DNA from: CALCHA01 sp035548175
Lineage (GTDB): Bacteria > Planctomycetota > Phycisphaerae > WQYP01
DNA: 64,000 nt
Direction: 5' to 3'
Assembly (NCBI GenBank): GCA_035548175.1
Contig: DASZTO010000015.1
Span: 7,272-71,271 of the forward strand
Part shown: positions 24,148-33,200 of the stretch, one piece after another
Layout: every line of letters begins with the position of its first letter
Numbering within the stretch: position 1 is the first letter of the stretch
Notes under the pieces: generated by a model
What the model was told of the DNA's origin: nothing
The model's database searches: none
What the model saw: only the letters and a program-made list of their open reading frames with translations
Program-made: the position numbers and the translations under genes

Positions 24148-26712
24148 TCAGGGGGTGGGGGGGAGGCGAAGAATGGTGAGGGAGCAGGGTTTGAAGGTGT
24201 AGGAGAAGTTGGGGAGGGTGATGCGGGTGGAGGTGGTGGTGGGGAGGATGGCGGCGGGGGCGGTGATGGAATCTTCGGCGTTGGGGTTGCCGGTGAGGGT
24301 GATGATTTTGGCGGTGGTGAGGTGGGGGGTGCCGGCGAGGCGGATGTTGGAGGTGAGGGGGTGGTCGGCGGGGTTGACGACTTTGAGGATGATGTCGCCG
24401 GTGGCGTTGTCGCGGGTGGCGGAGGAGAAGAGGGCGGGGATGCGGTGATGGGGCATTTGTGCGGATTGGATCAGTTTGCCATCGAGGGTGCAGTCGATGC
24501 GGTCGCCGTGGATTGTGATCTGGGCATCATACCAGCGGTTGGTGTCGAGGGTGCCGGGCTGGTGGGCGAGGAGCTGGTCCTGTTCGGCGAAGTGGGAGAG
24601 GAGGATGAATTCGGGCTTGGAGGGGTCGGCGACGGTGGGGCCGCCGATGGGTGCGCCGAGGGTCCACTGGGTGCGGGCGCCGATGGCGTGTGTTTCGTCG
24701 TCGGCGACGGTGAGGGTGATGGCGCCGGTGTCGGAGGTGCGGCGGAGTTTGAGGGAGAGGGTGTAATCGGCCCCCCATGATTTGTCGCCGGCGGCGGCGG
24801 TGGTGGAGATGGTGGGGTCGGCCTGGCGGAAGGTGGCGTCGGCGGCGTTCCAGGTGGGGCCGGCGGTGAAGTCTTTGTTGGAGGAGAAGGCAGGGGCGAA
24901 GAGGGTGCGGCGGTTGGAGGTGACGCGGAGGTCTTTGAATTCGGCGGTGCAGTTGGAGGTGCCCAGGGCGATGCCGCCGGTGGGGAGGAAGTCGAGGACG
25001 GGGGAGGTGTTGGTGGTGGGGAGGACGACGTCGCCGCGGTTTTCGCAGAAGAGCTGCTGGACGTAGTAATTGACGGAGGGGACGGCGTGGAGGGAATCGA
25101 CCCAGATGAGATCGGGGCGCCACTGCCAGGCTTCGGTGTTGGAGAAGAGCGGGGCGTAGGAGGCCATGCGGACGACGGCGGCGTCGCGTTCCATGCCGGT
25201 CATGTAGGCGGCTTCTGCGAGGGCGCAGTCGAGGTTGTTCTGGTTCTTGGTGGAGCAGATGGCGTCGCTCTGGGCGGCGTATTCGCCGAAGAAGACCTTC
25301 GGGCCCTTGGGATCGTAGTTGTCGAAGCGATTGGCGTTGGAGAGGAACCAGATGGGGTTGGCGTAGCAGTGCTGGTCGACGATGTCGACGCCGTGGCCGC
25401 CGGCGTCGAACTGCTGGAGTTTTGGCCAGAGGTAATCGAAGCGGTCATCATCGGGGGACGGGCCGGAATCGGAGACGAGGGTGATTTCGGGGTGCTTGTC
25501 CTTGATGGCCTTGGTGAAGGCGGCGAGACGTTCGAGGTATTGGGGGCCCCACTGCTCGTTGCCGATGCCCATCATGCGCAGGGGCGGATTGAAGGGCTCG
25601 GGGTGGCCCATGGCGGCGCGCTTGGCGCCCCAGGTGGAAGTGGCGGGGCCGTTGGCGAACTCGATGAGATCGAGGGCGTCCTGGATGTAGGGGGCGAGAT
25701 CGTCGGGGGGGCAGAGCTCGCCGGAGTTGAACTGGCAGGCCATGCCGCAGTTGATGATGGGGAGGGGCTGCGCGTGGATGTCCTCGCAGAGCTGGAAGTA
25801 TTCGAAGAAGCCCAGGCCGAAGGATTGGTAGTAATCGGGCGTGGGACGCCAGGAGAATTCGTAGTTCCAGCGGTCGACGAGGGTTTTGCGGTCGTCGATG
25901 GGGCCGATGGTATTTTTCCACTGGTAGCGGTGGGCGAGGTCTTTGCCTTCGACGATGCATCCGCCGGGGAAGCGGAGGAAGCCGGGGTGGAGATCGGCGA
26001 GGGCCTGGACCATGTCTTTGCGCAGGCCGCCGGGGCGGTGCTTCCAGGTGTCTTGGGGGAAGAGGGAGACGAAGTCGAAATCGACGGTTCCGGGGCCGTT
26101 GAGGAAGAGGACGAGGCGGGCGTTGGGGTCGGTGGCGTTGGGGTGGAGGGTGGCGGTTATTTTATTCCAGTTCGAAGAGAGGCCGGTGAGTTGTGCGGAA
26201 GCGAGGGTGGTGCCGTCGTTGCCGACGAGTTGGACGGTGACCTTCGAGTTTCCGTCGACGTTGCGGATTTGGGCGGAGAAATCGTAGGCGTCGCCGGCTT
26301 TGAGGCCCATGCCGCGGTAGCCCTCGTTGGAGATGCCGATGGGGGCGGTTCCCTGGGAGGTGATGCGGAGGTAGTGGGTTTGCGAGGGGCGGTAGGGATC
26401 GTCGGTGCGGACTTCGATGTCGCCCTTGGCGAGGCTGGGGGAGATTTTGATCCAGCCCATGAGGGGATCGGGGAATTCGAAGCCGCGGTTTTTGACGAGC
26501 TCGGCGTAGAGGCCGCCGTCGCCGCCGAAGTTGATGTCTTCGAAGAAGGCGCCCCACATGGCGGGGTTGATGGAAGCGCCGGGGTGATCGGATTGGACGG
26601 TGATGGTGGGGCGGGTGGCGGGGGAGCTCTGCGTGTTCTGCGTGGCGGTATTGGTGCAGCCAGCGGCGGCGAGGGCGATAAGCGCGGCGGGGGCGAGGGA
26701 ATATCTGAGCAT
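24148..26712 (-). CDS. Alpha-L-arabinofuranosidase-like lipoprotein (GH51 family)
   Basis: About 854 aa. A lipoprotein signal (LAPAALIALAAAGC) precedes a carbohydrate-binding-like region (HYLRITSQGTAPIGISNEGY), a (beta/alpha)8 barrel and a C-terminal laminin-G-like beta-sandwich (LRRTSDTGAITLTVADD ... WYDAQITIHGDRIDCTLDGK). In the barrel, MMGIGNEQWGPQYLERLAAF has the Asn-Glu pair of a clan GH-A acid/base, and KVFFGEYAAQSD has the likely nucleophile Glu. GH51 enzymes release arabinose from arabinan, arabinoxylan or pectin side chains. CAGGAG precedes the ATG at 26712. It is downstream of the NPCBM gene and may be in the same transcript. An exact substrate is not shown by the sequence. Confidence 0.88.
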   Translation of the reverse strand: MLRYSLAPAALIALAAAGCTNTATQNTQSSPATRPTITVQSDHPGASINPAMWGAFFEDINFGGDGGLYAELVKNRGFEFPDPLMGWIKISPSLAKGDIEVRTDDPYRPSQTHYLRITSQGTAPIGISNEGYRGMGLKAGDAYDFSAQIRNVDGNSKVTVQLVGNDGTTLASAQLTGLSSNWNKITATLHPNATDPNARLVLFLNGPGTVDFDFVSLFPQDTWKHRPGGLRKDMVQALADLHPGFLRFPGGCIVEGKDLAHRYQWKNTIGPIDDRKTLVDRWNYEFSWRPTPDYYQSFGLGFFEYFQLCEDIHAQPLPIINCGMACQFNSGELCPPDDLAPYIQDALDLIEFANGPATSTWGAKRAAMGHPEPFNPPLRMMGIGNEQWGPQYLERLAAFTKAIKDKHPEITLVSDSGPSPDDDRFDYLWPKLQQFDAGGHGVDIVDQHCYANPIWFLSNANRFDNYDPKGPKVFFGEYAAQSDAICSTKNQNNLDCALAEAAYMTGMERDAAVVRMASYAPLFSNTEAWQWRPDLIWVDSLHAVPSVNYYVQQLFCENRGDVVLPTTNTSPVLDFLPTGGIALGTSNCTAEFKDLRVTSNRRTLFAPAFSSNKDFTAGPTWNAADATFRQADPTISTTAAAGDKSWGADYTLSLKLRRTSDTGAITLTVADDETHAIGARTQWTLGAPIGGPTVADPSKPEFILLSHFAEQDQLLAHQPGTLDTNRWYDAQITIHGDRIDCTLDGKLIQSAQMPHHRIPALFSSATRDNATGDIILKVVNPADHPLTSNIRLAGTPHLTTAKIITLTGNPNAEDSITAPAAILPTTTSTRITLPNFSYTFKPCSLTILRLPPTP

Positions 26713-26799
26713 GCGGGGCGCTCCTGAGCAAGTGTGGCGGCGCGGGGTTGGGACGTGAAAAACGGTGGGCGCCGCCGGCGTGGGTAAGGTAGCGGGTGC

Positions 26800-28065
26800 T
26801 CAGGGGCGTAGCAATGCGGCGTCGAGCCAGTCGACGCGTCCGAGGACGTCCATGCGTCCGGGAGAATCGGCGCGGAGCTCGATGGTGTGGGCGCCTTTGA
26901 TGGGGAGGGAGACTTGCTCGGGGGCGGCGGCGTGGGGGCCGAGGCCTTTGAGGTTGTCGGCGTGCCAGGCGATTTTGCCGTCGATGGCGACGGCGAGGTT
27001 GGCTTCACCCTGTGGGCCGGCGGAATCGTCGACGGCGGGTCGGAAGGTGAGGGTGTCGAAGTTGCCGTCGAGGTTGTAGGTGAGGACGCTGTGGGTGTGG
27101 ACGCCGAGGCCGCGGTCGTAGGTGGTTCCAGCGACGCGGAGTGGCCCGCCGGTGACGTTGGCGTTGGGGCGGGTGGGATAGGAGGTTCCCATGAAGGTGG
27201 ATTGTTCGTCTTTGGCGGGGTCGATGTCGGAGAGGTAGACGAGGCGTCCGCCGAGGACTTCGAGGCTGACGATGCGGTCGGGGACGATTTTGTGGGGATC
27301 GGGGCCGGCGGGATCGGCGAAGGAGATGGCAGGGATGGACCAGGAGAAGTTGCCGGGCTTATCGAGGGGGATGGTGAGGGCGGTTCCGGCGGTGGTGGTG
27401 ATGCGGAGGGAGAGGGGAGGCACGCCGCGCGGCGCGGCGACGCCGCCGAAGGCGACGGAATCGATGCCGGAGAAATCGAGGGAGCTCTGGATGTTGTCTG
27501 CGCCCATGGCGATCTGGAGTTTTTCGGGGGTGAGGCCGACGACGATGCCTTTGCGGGTGTCGCCGTTGCCGAGGTAGACGACGTCCTGGTCGTGTCCGGG
27601 TCCCGGCGCGCGGTGGGGCTGGCCATCCCAGCGGAGGAGTTCGACGGCGGCCTTGAGGGGGAGGGAGACGTTTCCGAGGTCGGTGGTTTTGATGGTGATG
27701 GACTGGCCGGACATGGATTGGGGCTGTCCGAAGATGAGGTCGCCGTTGCGCAGGCGGAGCCGCCAGATGTCGGGACCGGTGGCGGGGGAGGCCTGGCGGT
27801 CGTCGGCGAGGAGCACGACATCGCGCGTGGGGAGGGTCTGGAGTTTTCCGCCGGCGGCGGTGATGGAGAGGCCGGCGTCGGGGGTCCAGGTGTTGATGGT
27901 GAAGCCGGACTGGTGGGAGAGATCGGCGGTGGTGAGATGCCAGTCGGCGCGGGCTGGGAGGGCGGTGGCGGTGAGGGTGGCGGCGGCGAGGATGGTGGCG
28001 AGGAGCGAGGGGCGCGGCGGTATGCGAGAGAGGTAATTGGTAATTGGTAATTGGTAATTGGGCAT
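26800..28065 (-). CDS. Secreted NPCBM-domain protein
   Basis: About 421 aa. The N-terminus MPNYQLPITNYLSR is encoded by the ATTGGTA microsatellite at 28032-28061; the signal peptide proper is SLLATILAAATLTATALPARA. The middle has beta-rich repeats (DIWRLRLRNGDLIFGQPQ; VVYLGNGDTRKGIVVGL). The end is an NPCBM/NEW2-like carbohydrate-binding domain (GTTYDRGLGVHTHSVLTYNLDGNFDTLTFRPAVDD). Such domains bind glycans and are found with glycosidases. No catalytic motif is seen. It lies between a terpenoid-cyclase-fold gene and the arabinofuranosidase gene. No ATG follows in frame before the signal, so the repeat-encoded start is retained with doubt. Confidence 0.78.
   Translation of the reverse strand: MPNYQLPITNYLSRIPPRPSLLATILAAATLTATALPARADWHLTTADLSHQSGFTINTWTPDAGLSITAAGGKLQTLPTRDVVLLADDRQASPATGPDIWRLRLRNGDLIFGQPQSMSGQSITIKTTDLGNVSLPLKAAVELLRWDGQPHRAPGPGHDQDVVYLGNGDTRKGIVVGLTPEKLQIAMGADNIQSSLDFSGIDSVAFGGVAAPRGVPPLSLRITTTAGTALTIPLDKPGNFSWSIPAISFADPAGPDPHKIVPDRIVSLEVLGGRLVYLSDIDPAKDEQSTFMGTSYPTRPNANVTGGPLRVAGTTYDRGLGVHTHSVLTYNLDGNFDTLTFRPAVDDSAGPQGEANLAVAIDGKIAWHADNLKGLGPHAAAPEQVSLPIKGAHTIELRADSPGRMDVLGRVDWLDAALLRP
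28032..28061. repeat. Tandem TAATTGG microsatellite
   Basis: Four units of GGTAATT overlap the start of the NPCBM gene. The same motif recurs, less regularly, at 6995-7014, 39506-39536 and 19668-19681, and in another form (ATCGGCA) in nadA at 59471-59505. Confidence 0.85.
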
Positions 28066-28110
28066 GTGGGGGGGCCTCTTTGGTGTTGGGGGGGTTGGGT
28101 GGTGGGCGGA

Positions 28111-29217
28111 TTATTTTTGGAGGATGGGGAGGAGGCGGTTGGGGACCTGGAGCATGATGAGCGCCATGGCGGTGGCGTAGACGGGGCCGTTGTCGCCGAC
28201 CCAGGAGCCGTCGGCCTGCTGTTTTTTGGAGAGGTCGGCGCGGATGGCGGGCCAGAAGGCGGCCCAGGCGTCGCCGCCGGACATGAAGGTGGCCTGGGTG
28301 GCGTAGTAGTTGCCGTAGTAGTAGTTGTCGTTTTCGGCGCCGGCCTTGCCGGGGAGGCGTGCCATGAGGTACTTGATGCCGCGTTTGATTTCGTTGCCGT
28401 CGTAGATGCCGGCGTAATAGAGGCAGGCGACGCCGGCTGCGGAGCGTGGGTAAGCGGAGCCGCGGGAGGCGAGCATGTAGGAGAAACCGCCGTCGGGCTC
28501 CTGGGATTTTTTGACGTAATCGATGGCGTGATCGATGGTGGTCTTGGGGACCTTGATGCCGGCGTTGCGTGCGGCGCGGAGGGCCATGATCTGGCAGATG
28601 GTGACGGAGATGTCTGCATCCTGGGGGACGGGCTGGTAGCGCCAACCGCCTTCGCTGTTCTGGGACTGGACGATGAGGCGGATGGCGAGCTGGAGTTTTT
28701 CCTTGACTTCGGGGCGCGGGGACATGCCGTAGACTTCGGCGAGGAAGAGGGTGGCGAAGCCGTGGCCGTACATGGGGGAGCCGTAGTTGCCGGCGGTGAT
28801 GAGGCCGGATTCCTGGGTGTTCTTGAGGATGAAATCGAGGATGCGATCGACCTGCTGACCGTACTGGCCGTCGTTGGGCATGTCGCCGTCGGCGAGGAAA
28901 GCGATGCCGCAGAGGGCGACGATGGCGACGGCATCCCCTCCGCCGCCGGAGACGGTGCCGTTGGCGGCGACGTTTCGTGCGAGGAATGCGAGGCCTTTTT
29001 TGACGCGGTCGCGGACTTCGGGGGTGAGTTCATCGGCCATGGGACCGGAGCCGCCCTCGGTGGAGTTGGGGTTTTCGAGGGAGGGGCCGTTCTGCGCGGG
29101 GGCAGGGGTTTGTGCGAGGGCGAGGCCAGGAGTGATGAAGGAGGCGGCGGTGTAGAGTGCGAAGACGGCGGGTGCGGCGTGTTGCCGGAAGGTGCGGGAA
29201 GTGGAGGGGGAACGCAC
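28111..29217 (-). CDS. Secreted terpenoid-cyclase-fold (prenyltransferase-repeat) protein
   Basis: About 368 aa. A signal peptide (HAAPAVFALYTAASFITPGLALA) precedes an alpha/alpha-barrel with repeats of the type NSEGGWRYQPVPQDADIS, EPDGGFSYMLASRGSAYPR and QADGSWVGDNG. The cyclase catalytic residues are not apparent, so it is probably a structural or binding protein. GTG at 29217, preceded by GCAGGAG at six bases, is chosen; the frame stays open further upstream but without a plausible start. It lies immediately downstream of the Bat-type cluster. The toroid domain is shared with the DUF4159 protein at 9693-12110. The region between includes a palindromic-family repeat. Confidence 0.8.
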   Translation of the reverse strand: MRSPSTSRTFRQHAAPAVFALYTAASFITPGLALAQTPAPAQNGPSLENPNSTEGGSGPMADELTPEVRDRVKKGLAFLARNVAANGTVSGGGGDAVAIVALCGIAFLADGDMPNDGQYGQQVDRILDFILKNTQESGLITAGNYGSPMYGHGFATLFLAEVYGMSPRPEVKEKLQLAIRLIVQSQNSEGGWRYQPVPQDADISVTICQIMALRAARNAGIKVPKTTIDHAIDYVKKSQEPDGGFSYMLASRGSAYPRSAAGVACLYYAGIYDGNEIKRGIKYLMARLPGKAGAENDNYYYGNYYATQATFMSGGDAWAAFWPAIRADLSKKQQADGSWVGDNGPVYATAMALIMLQVPNRLLPILQK

Positions 29218-29328
29218 GGGAGACTCCTGCGGGGAAGAAGATGAGGCTGATTCAAAAGAGCGGCACGGGGTTTTGGGCGTGCGTGGCTGGGGGTTCGTGG
29301 CTGGGGACATCCGGGGATGCGGGTTGCT

Positions 29329-29386
29329 GGAACATCGGCGGGACGCCGATGCCACGGACGCCGATGCCAGGGACGGCCGTGCCACG
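29329..29386. repeat. Palindromic-family copy with CATCGGCG-GGA-CGCCGATG arms, plus half units
   Basis: GGAAC, perfect 8-base arms CATCGGCG and CGCCGATG around GGA, then GCCAC (29329-29355), followed by half units ending GATGCCAG and CCGTGCCAC. The arms differ from those at 288-314 by base pairs changed on both sides. Confidence 0.85.
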
Positions 29387-29407
29387 TGACGCCGGTGGCG
29401 CGGGTGG

Positions 29408-30136
29408 TTAATGGTCGCGGGTGGAGCGGCCGATCTCGGCGAGGGCCTGGTAATAGCGGTCGATCAGTTGGCGGTATTCGGGCAGATATTGTTCGTTGCT
29501 GCCGTGGGCGATCATGTCGCGATCACGAGCGGGGAGGTTTCCCCAGGTGTCGGCGTTTTTCTGGTGGATGTCGGTGCCGTTGGATTCAGCGGCCTGAGCG
29601 CCGCCGCCACGGAGGTTTTCGTCACGAGCGGCGGTGGAGCCGCCCTCATGGCTCTGGTTTTTGGAGGCCTGGCGTTGCTGGCTCTGGCCCTGGCTTTGGC
29701 TCTGGCTCTGGCTGGTGGAGTTGCATTGCTTGCGGGCGATTTCGATGAGTGCGTCGAGATCGACGACGATGCGTCGCTGGGTTTCCTGGGTGACGGCGCC
29801 GGGGTCTTTGTCGGCGAGGCGTTGCCGGCTTTCGCCCATGCGGGTGACCATATCCTGAAGCTGCTCGGCGGCGCCGGTGTCATTTTGCTGGGCGGTGGAG
29901 CCGGCGGTGAGTTTTTTGAGCAGGTCCATGTCGTCGACGACCTTGGCGGCGTCGGGATCGACGAGGGTGGGGGCGACGGGGGGACCGGCATCGGGTTTGG
30001 CGGCGGGCGCCGGGGCGGGGGTATCGGGGCCGCCGAGTTGCTGATCCATGAGGCCGGCGCCGTAGAGCCGTCCGCCGGTGATCGCCATGCTGGCGGCAAA
30101 GAGGGCGGCGGCAACGACAGGCAGTGAGCACTTCAT
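29408..30136 (-). CDS. Secreted Gln/Ser-rich protein of the Bat-type cluster
   Basis: About 242 aa. A signal peptide (MKCSLPVVAAALFAASMAITGGRLYGA) is followed by a Pro-rich spacer and a helical region (DAAKVVDDMDLLKKLTAG; ELQDMVTRMGESRQRLADKDPG; RRIVVDLDALIEIARKQ), then a very Gln/Ser-rich tract (TSQSQSQSQGQSQQRQ) and the ending LPEYRQLIDRYYQALAEIGR. The layout is that of small coiled-coil companions found with the large coiled-coil membrane protein of this cluster. GGGAGG is well placed before the ATG at 30136. Function unknown; it lies immediately downstream of the 1208-aa gene and probably acts with it in the envelope. Confidence 0.72.
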   Translation of the reverse strand: MKCSLPVVAAALFAASMAITGGRLYGAGLMDQQLGGPDTPAPAPAAKPDAGPPVAPTLVDPDAAKVVDDMDLLKKLTAGSTAQQNDTGAAEQLQDMVTRMGESRQRLADKDPGAVTQETQRRIVVDLDALIEIARKQCNSTSQSQSQSQGQSQQRQASKNQSHEGGSTAARDENLRGGGAQAAESNGTDIHQKNADTWGNLPARDRDMIAHGSNEQYLPEYRQLIDRYYQALAEIGRSTRDH

Positions 30137-30221
30137 CGGCAAACCTCCCAAAATTTGGCGGCCGCCCCCCCTCGAGTGATGGCACCAGGCCCGACTCCGG
30201 GCGGACCGCAGGATTCCTATT

Positions 30222-33200
30222 CTACTGTAGCTGCTGGGCAAGGTCGTTGGCAATTTTCTGGATTTCTCCCTGTCGGCGGCTGAGGGTGGCGGCCTGCTGC
30301 TGGAGGTCGGATTTGTCAGCCGGGGCAGCGGTATGCAAGTCTTTATCGACCTGGGTGGTCTGATTATTGACAACCATTTGCATGGCTTTGAGGAGTTTGA
30401 GCTGCGCGAGGGGGGGCACGAGCGGGGGTTTACCGCCGCCGCCCCCGCCGCCACCGCTTTTGAACTGGCTCTGACGTTTCTGTTCATCCTTGAGGGCGTC
30501 GATGATGTCGGAGAGGCGGTCGATGGCGGTCTGCTGGGCGCTGGCGAGTTTTGTGCCGGTCTGGGCTTTATTCATGTCGTCGTGGCTGGTGTTCATGGCC
30601 TCGGTGACGAGGCCGTTCATCCAGATGACGACTTCGAAGGGTTTGAGCTGCTGGTCGTTGGTGAGGTCGGCGACGCGTCCGATGAGGCTTTGCTGGGTGG
30701 TGGTCTGCGTGGCGAGTTCGAGGGAGCCGAGGCGGTCGATCTCTTTATCGGCGGCTTTCTGGCGGCGTGTTTCGATGCCGTCGGTGACGCCCTTGACGGC
30801 GACCTGGTCCTGCTTGATGGATTCGTACTGCTTGATGAACTCGGCGAGGGCTTTGTCCTTGAGCTGGCTGTCGACATCGGCTTTGAGGGCTTCGAGTTTT
30901 TTGATGGCGTCATCGAGGAGGGCGATGGCTTTCTCCTCGGGCGGAAGGGCGGAGGGCTGCTTGTTGCCGTAGAGGGCGCCGGCGGCGTTGCCCATTTGCT
31001 CGGCGGCGTCGCGGATATCGACGGCGGCGGCCTGGGCCTTGGGGGTGCTCTCGGCTTTTTTCTGGATGACGATGGCGTTCATCTGGTTGGTGCCCTGGCG
31101 GTCGCCGAGCTTGGCGAAGATGGCGGCGGCGGCTTTTTCACCGGCGACGGTGGTGTCCTTGTTGATGGCGACTTCCTTCTCGCGGAGATCGCGGACGGAT
31201 TTGAGGAGTTCCTCGAGCTGGCGGGAAAGCTGTTCAAGCTGGAGGCGTGAGCGCTGGTCGAGCTGGTCGAGCATTTCCTGGAGGCCGCGCTGGGCCTGGG
31301 ACTGGCTGGCGCCGGCGCTGGCCATCTGGTTCTGGGGGATGGATTGGCTGGCGGAGGATTGGGAGCCGACGACCTTTTCCTGCTGTCCGGTATCGACGGC
31401 TTTGGAGAGAGCCTGGGAGGTGGCGTTGTCGGACTGCTGGAGCTGCTGGGCGGATTTCTGCATTTGCTCCATGAGGTCGGAGGTGCGGTTGGCGAGGTCT
31501 TTCTGCTGCGCGGAGAGGCGATCCAGGCGATCTTTGATGTCTTTGGGGAGATCGGAGGCGTTGTTGTCGCCGGTCTTGGCGGAGAGGTCGCGGGTTTCCT
31601 TGGCGAGCTGGGTCTGCTGATCGAGGATCTGCTTGAGGGCGGTGCGCGCGGCTTCGAAATCGCCGGCGGCGCCGAGGGCGTTGATGATATTGTCCATCTT
31701 GGCGAGGGCCTCACCCTGCTGGTTGTCGGCGCTCTTGGCGCTATCGGCGGTCTGCTGGGCCTGCTGTTTGGCCTTGGGATCGTTGGCGTCGGGGTTGCCG
31801 GCGGTTTCGTGGGCTTTGTTGAGGTCGCTGGCGGCCCGGGGCATGTTGGTGTCGGCGACGTCCTTGAGGCCGGCGGCGGATTCGGCGGCGAGCTTGCCGA
31901 GGTCGGTATCGGACATGCGGTTCTGGCGGAGGTCATTGGCGACGCCGTCGAGGCGCTGCTGGATGGAGTTGGCGGTGGAGTTTTCCTGGGATTCCTGACG
32001 GGCGAGGTCGGCAAGCTGGGCCTTCTGCTGGTCGGTGCTGATGCCGGAGGTGGCGACGGCTTTCTGGATGGCTTCGGTCATGGTGCGGGTCTGATCCTGC
32101 TCCGCGCGAAGGGCCTTGAGGCGTTCCTTGGATTCGTTGAGCGATTTGCGGCTGGTTTCAAGGATTTCGGCCTCGGTGCGGATTTGGAGGACCAGGGGGG
32201 CGGATTTGACCCAGGGGTGGCGTTTGCCATCGACATCGAAGTTGTCCTGGACCTCGGCATAGAAGTTGAAGCGCATGCCGGGCTGGAGGTTCATGGGGGT
32301 GAGGTCCCAGGTGTAAGTGGATTTGCCGGTGGTGTTTCCGGAGGCGGGATCGGTGGTGCGGTCGGACCAGGGGAGATCGGTCTGGAAGGCGGCGGGGTCG
32401 TCGGGCTTGGCGTCGAATTTATCGGCGCGGAGGCGGTGGCCGTCGAGACCGAGATCGTCGGTGGCCTGGTCGGCGATATCGACGATGGCGGTGGGGGTGC
32501 GTTCAACGATGCGGCGGGGATCGGTGATGACGACGGAGGGGAGGGTGTCGGGGACGACCTCGATGGCGAAGGAGCCGCCGACGCGGGATTCGAAGCCGTC
32601 GGAATCGCGCATGACGAGGCGGGCCTGGAGGGTTTTGGAGGCGGTGAAGGAGACTTCGGCGAGGGTGGGATCGGCGAGGCGTTTTTCGAGGGCGACGGGG
32701 AGGTCGGTGTCCTTGGTTTGATCGACGAGGCGGACGTCGGGCTGGCCTCCCGCGGCGGTGGCGAAGGGTTTGGTGGAGCGGACGCGGAGCGTGATGCGGG
32801 AGAGCTCGACGGCGCGGCCGGCCTGGGTGAGAAGATCGGTGAGGACGGGCGGGGCGGGCTTGGTGGGATCGCTGACGTTTTTCACATAGGCGGGGGGCTG
32901 GATGGAGGCGGTGAGCTCGGTGATGACGGGCCGGGGCGCGAGGCGGATGATGACGGGTTCCTGCTCGGTGTCATCGCCGACCCAGAGTTTGAGGCCGATG
33001 GATTTTTGGCCGTCGGGTTCGAGGGGGTGTTCGTAGATGAAGGTTCCGTTGGAGGATTGTTCTTTCTGGAAGGTCATGAGGTCCTGGGAGGTGCGGCCGC
33101 CATCGACGAAGGAATAGAGCCACATGCGTTGGTTGGGGTATCCGCCTTTTGTGACGCGAGCGCGGACGGTGATTTTTTCGCCGATGGGGAGTGCGGCGGG

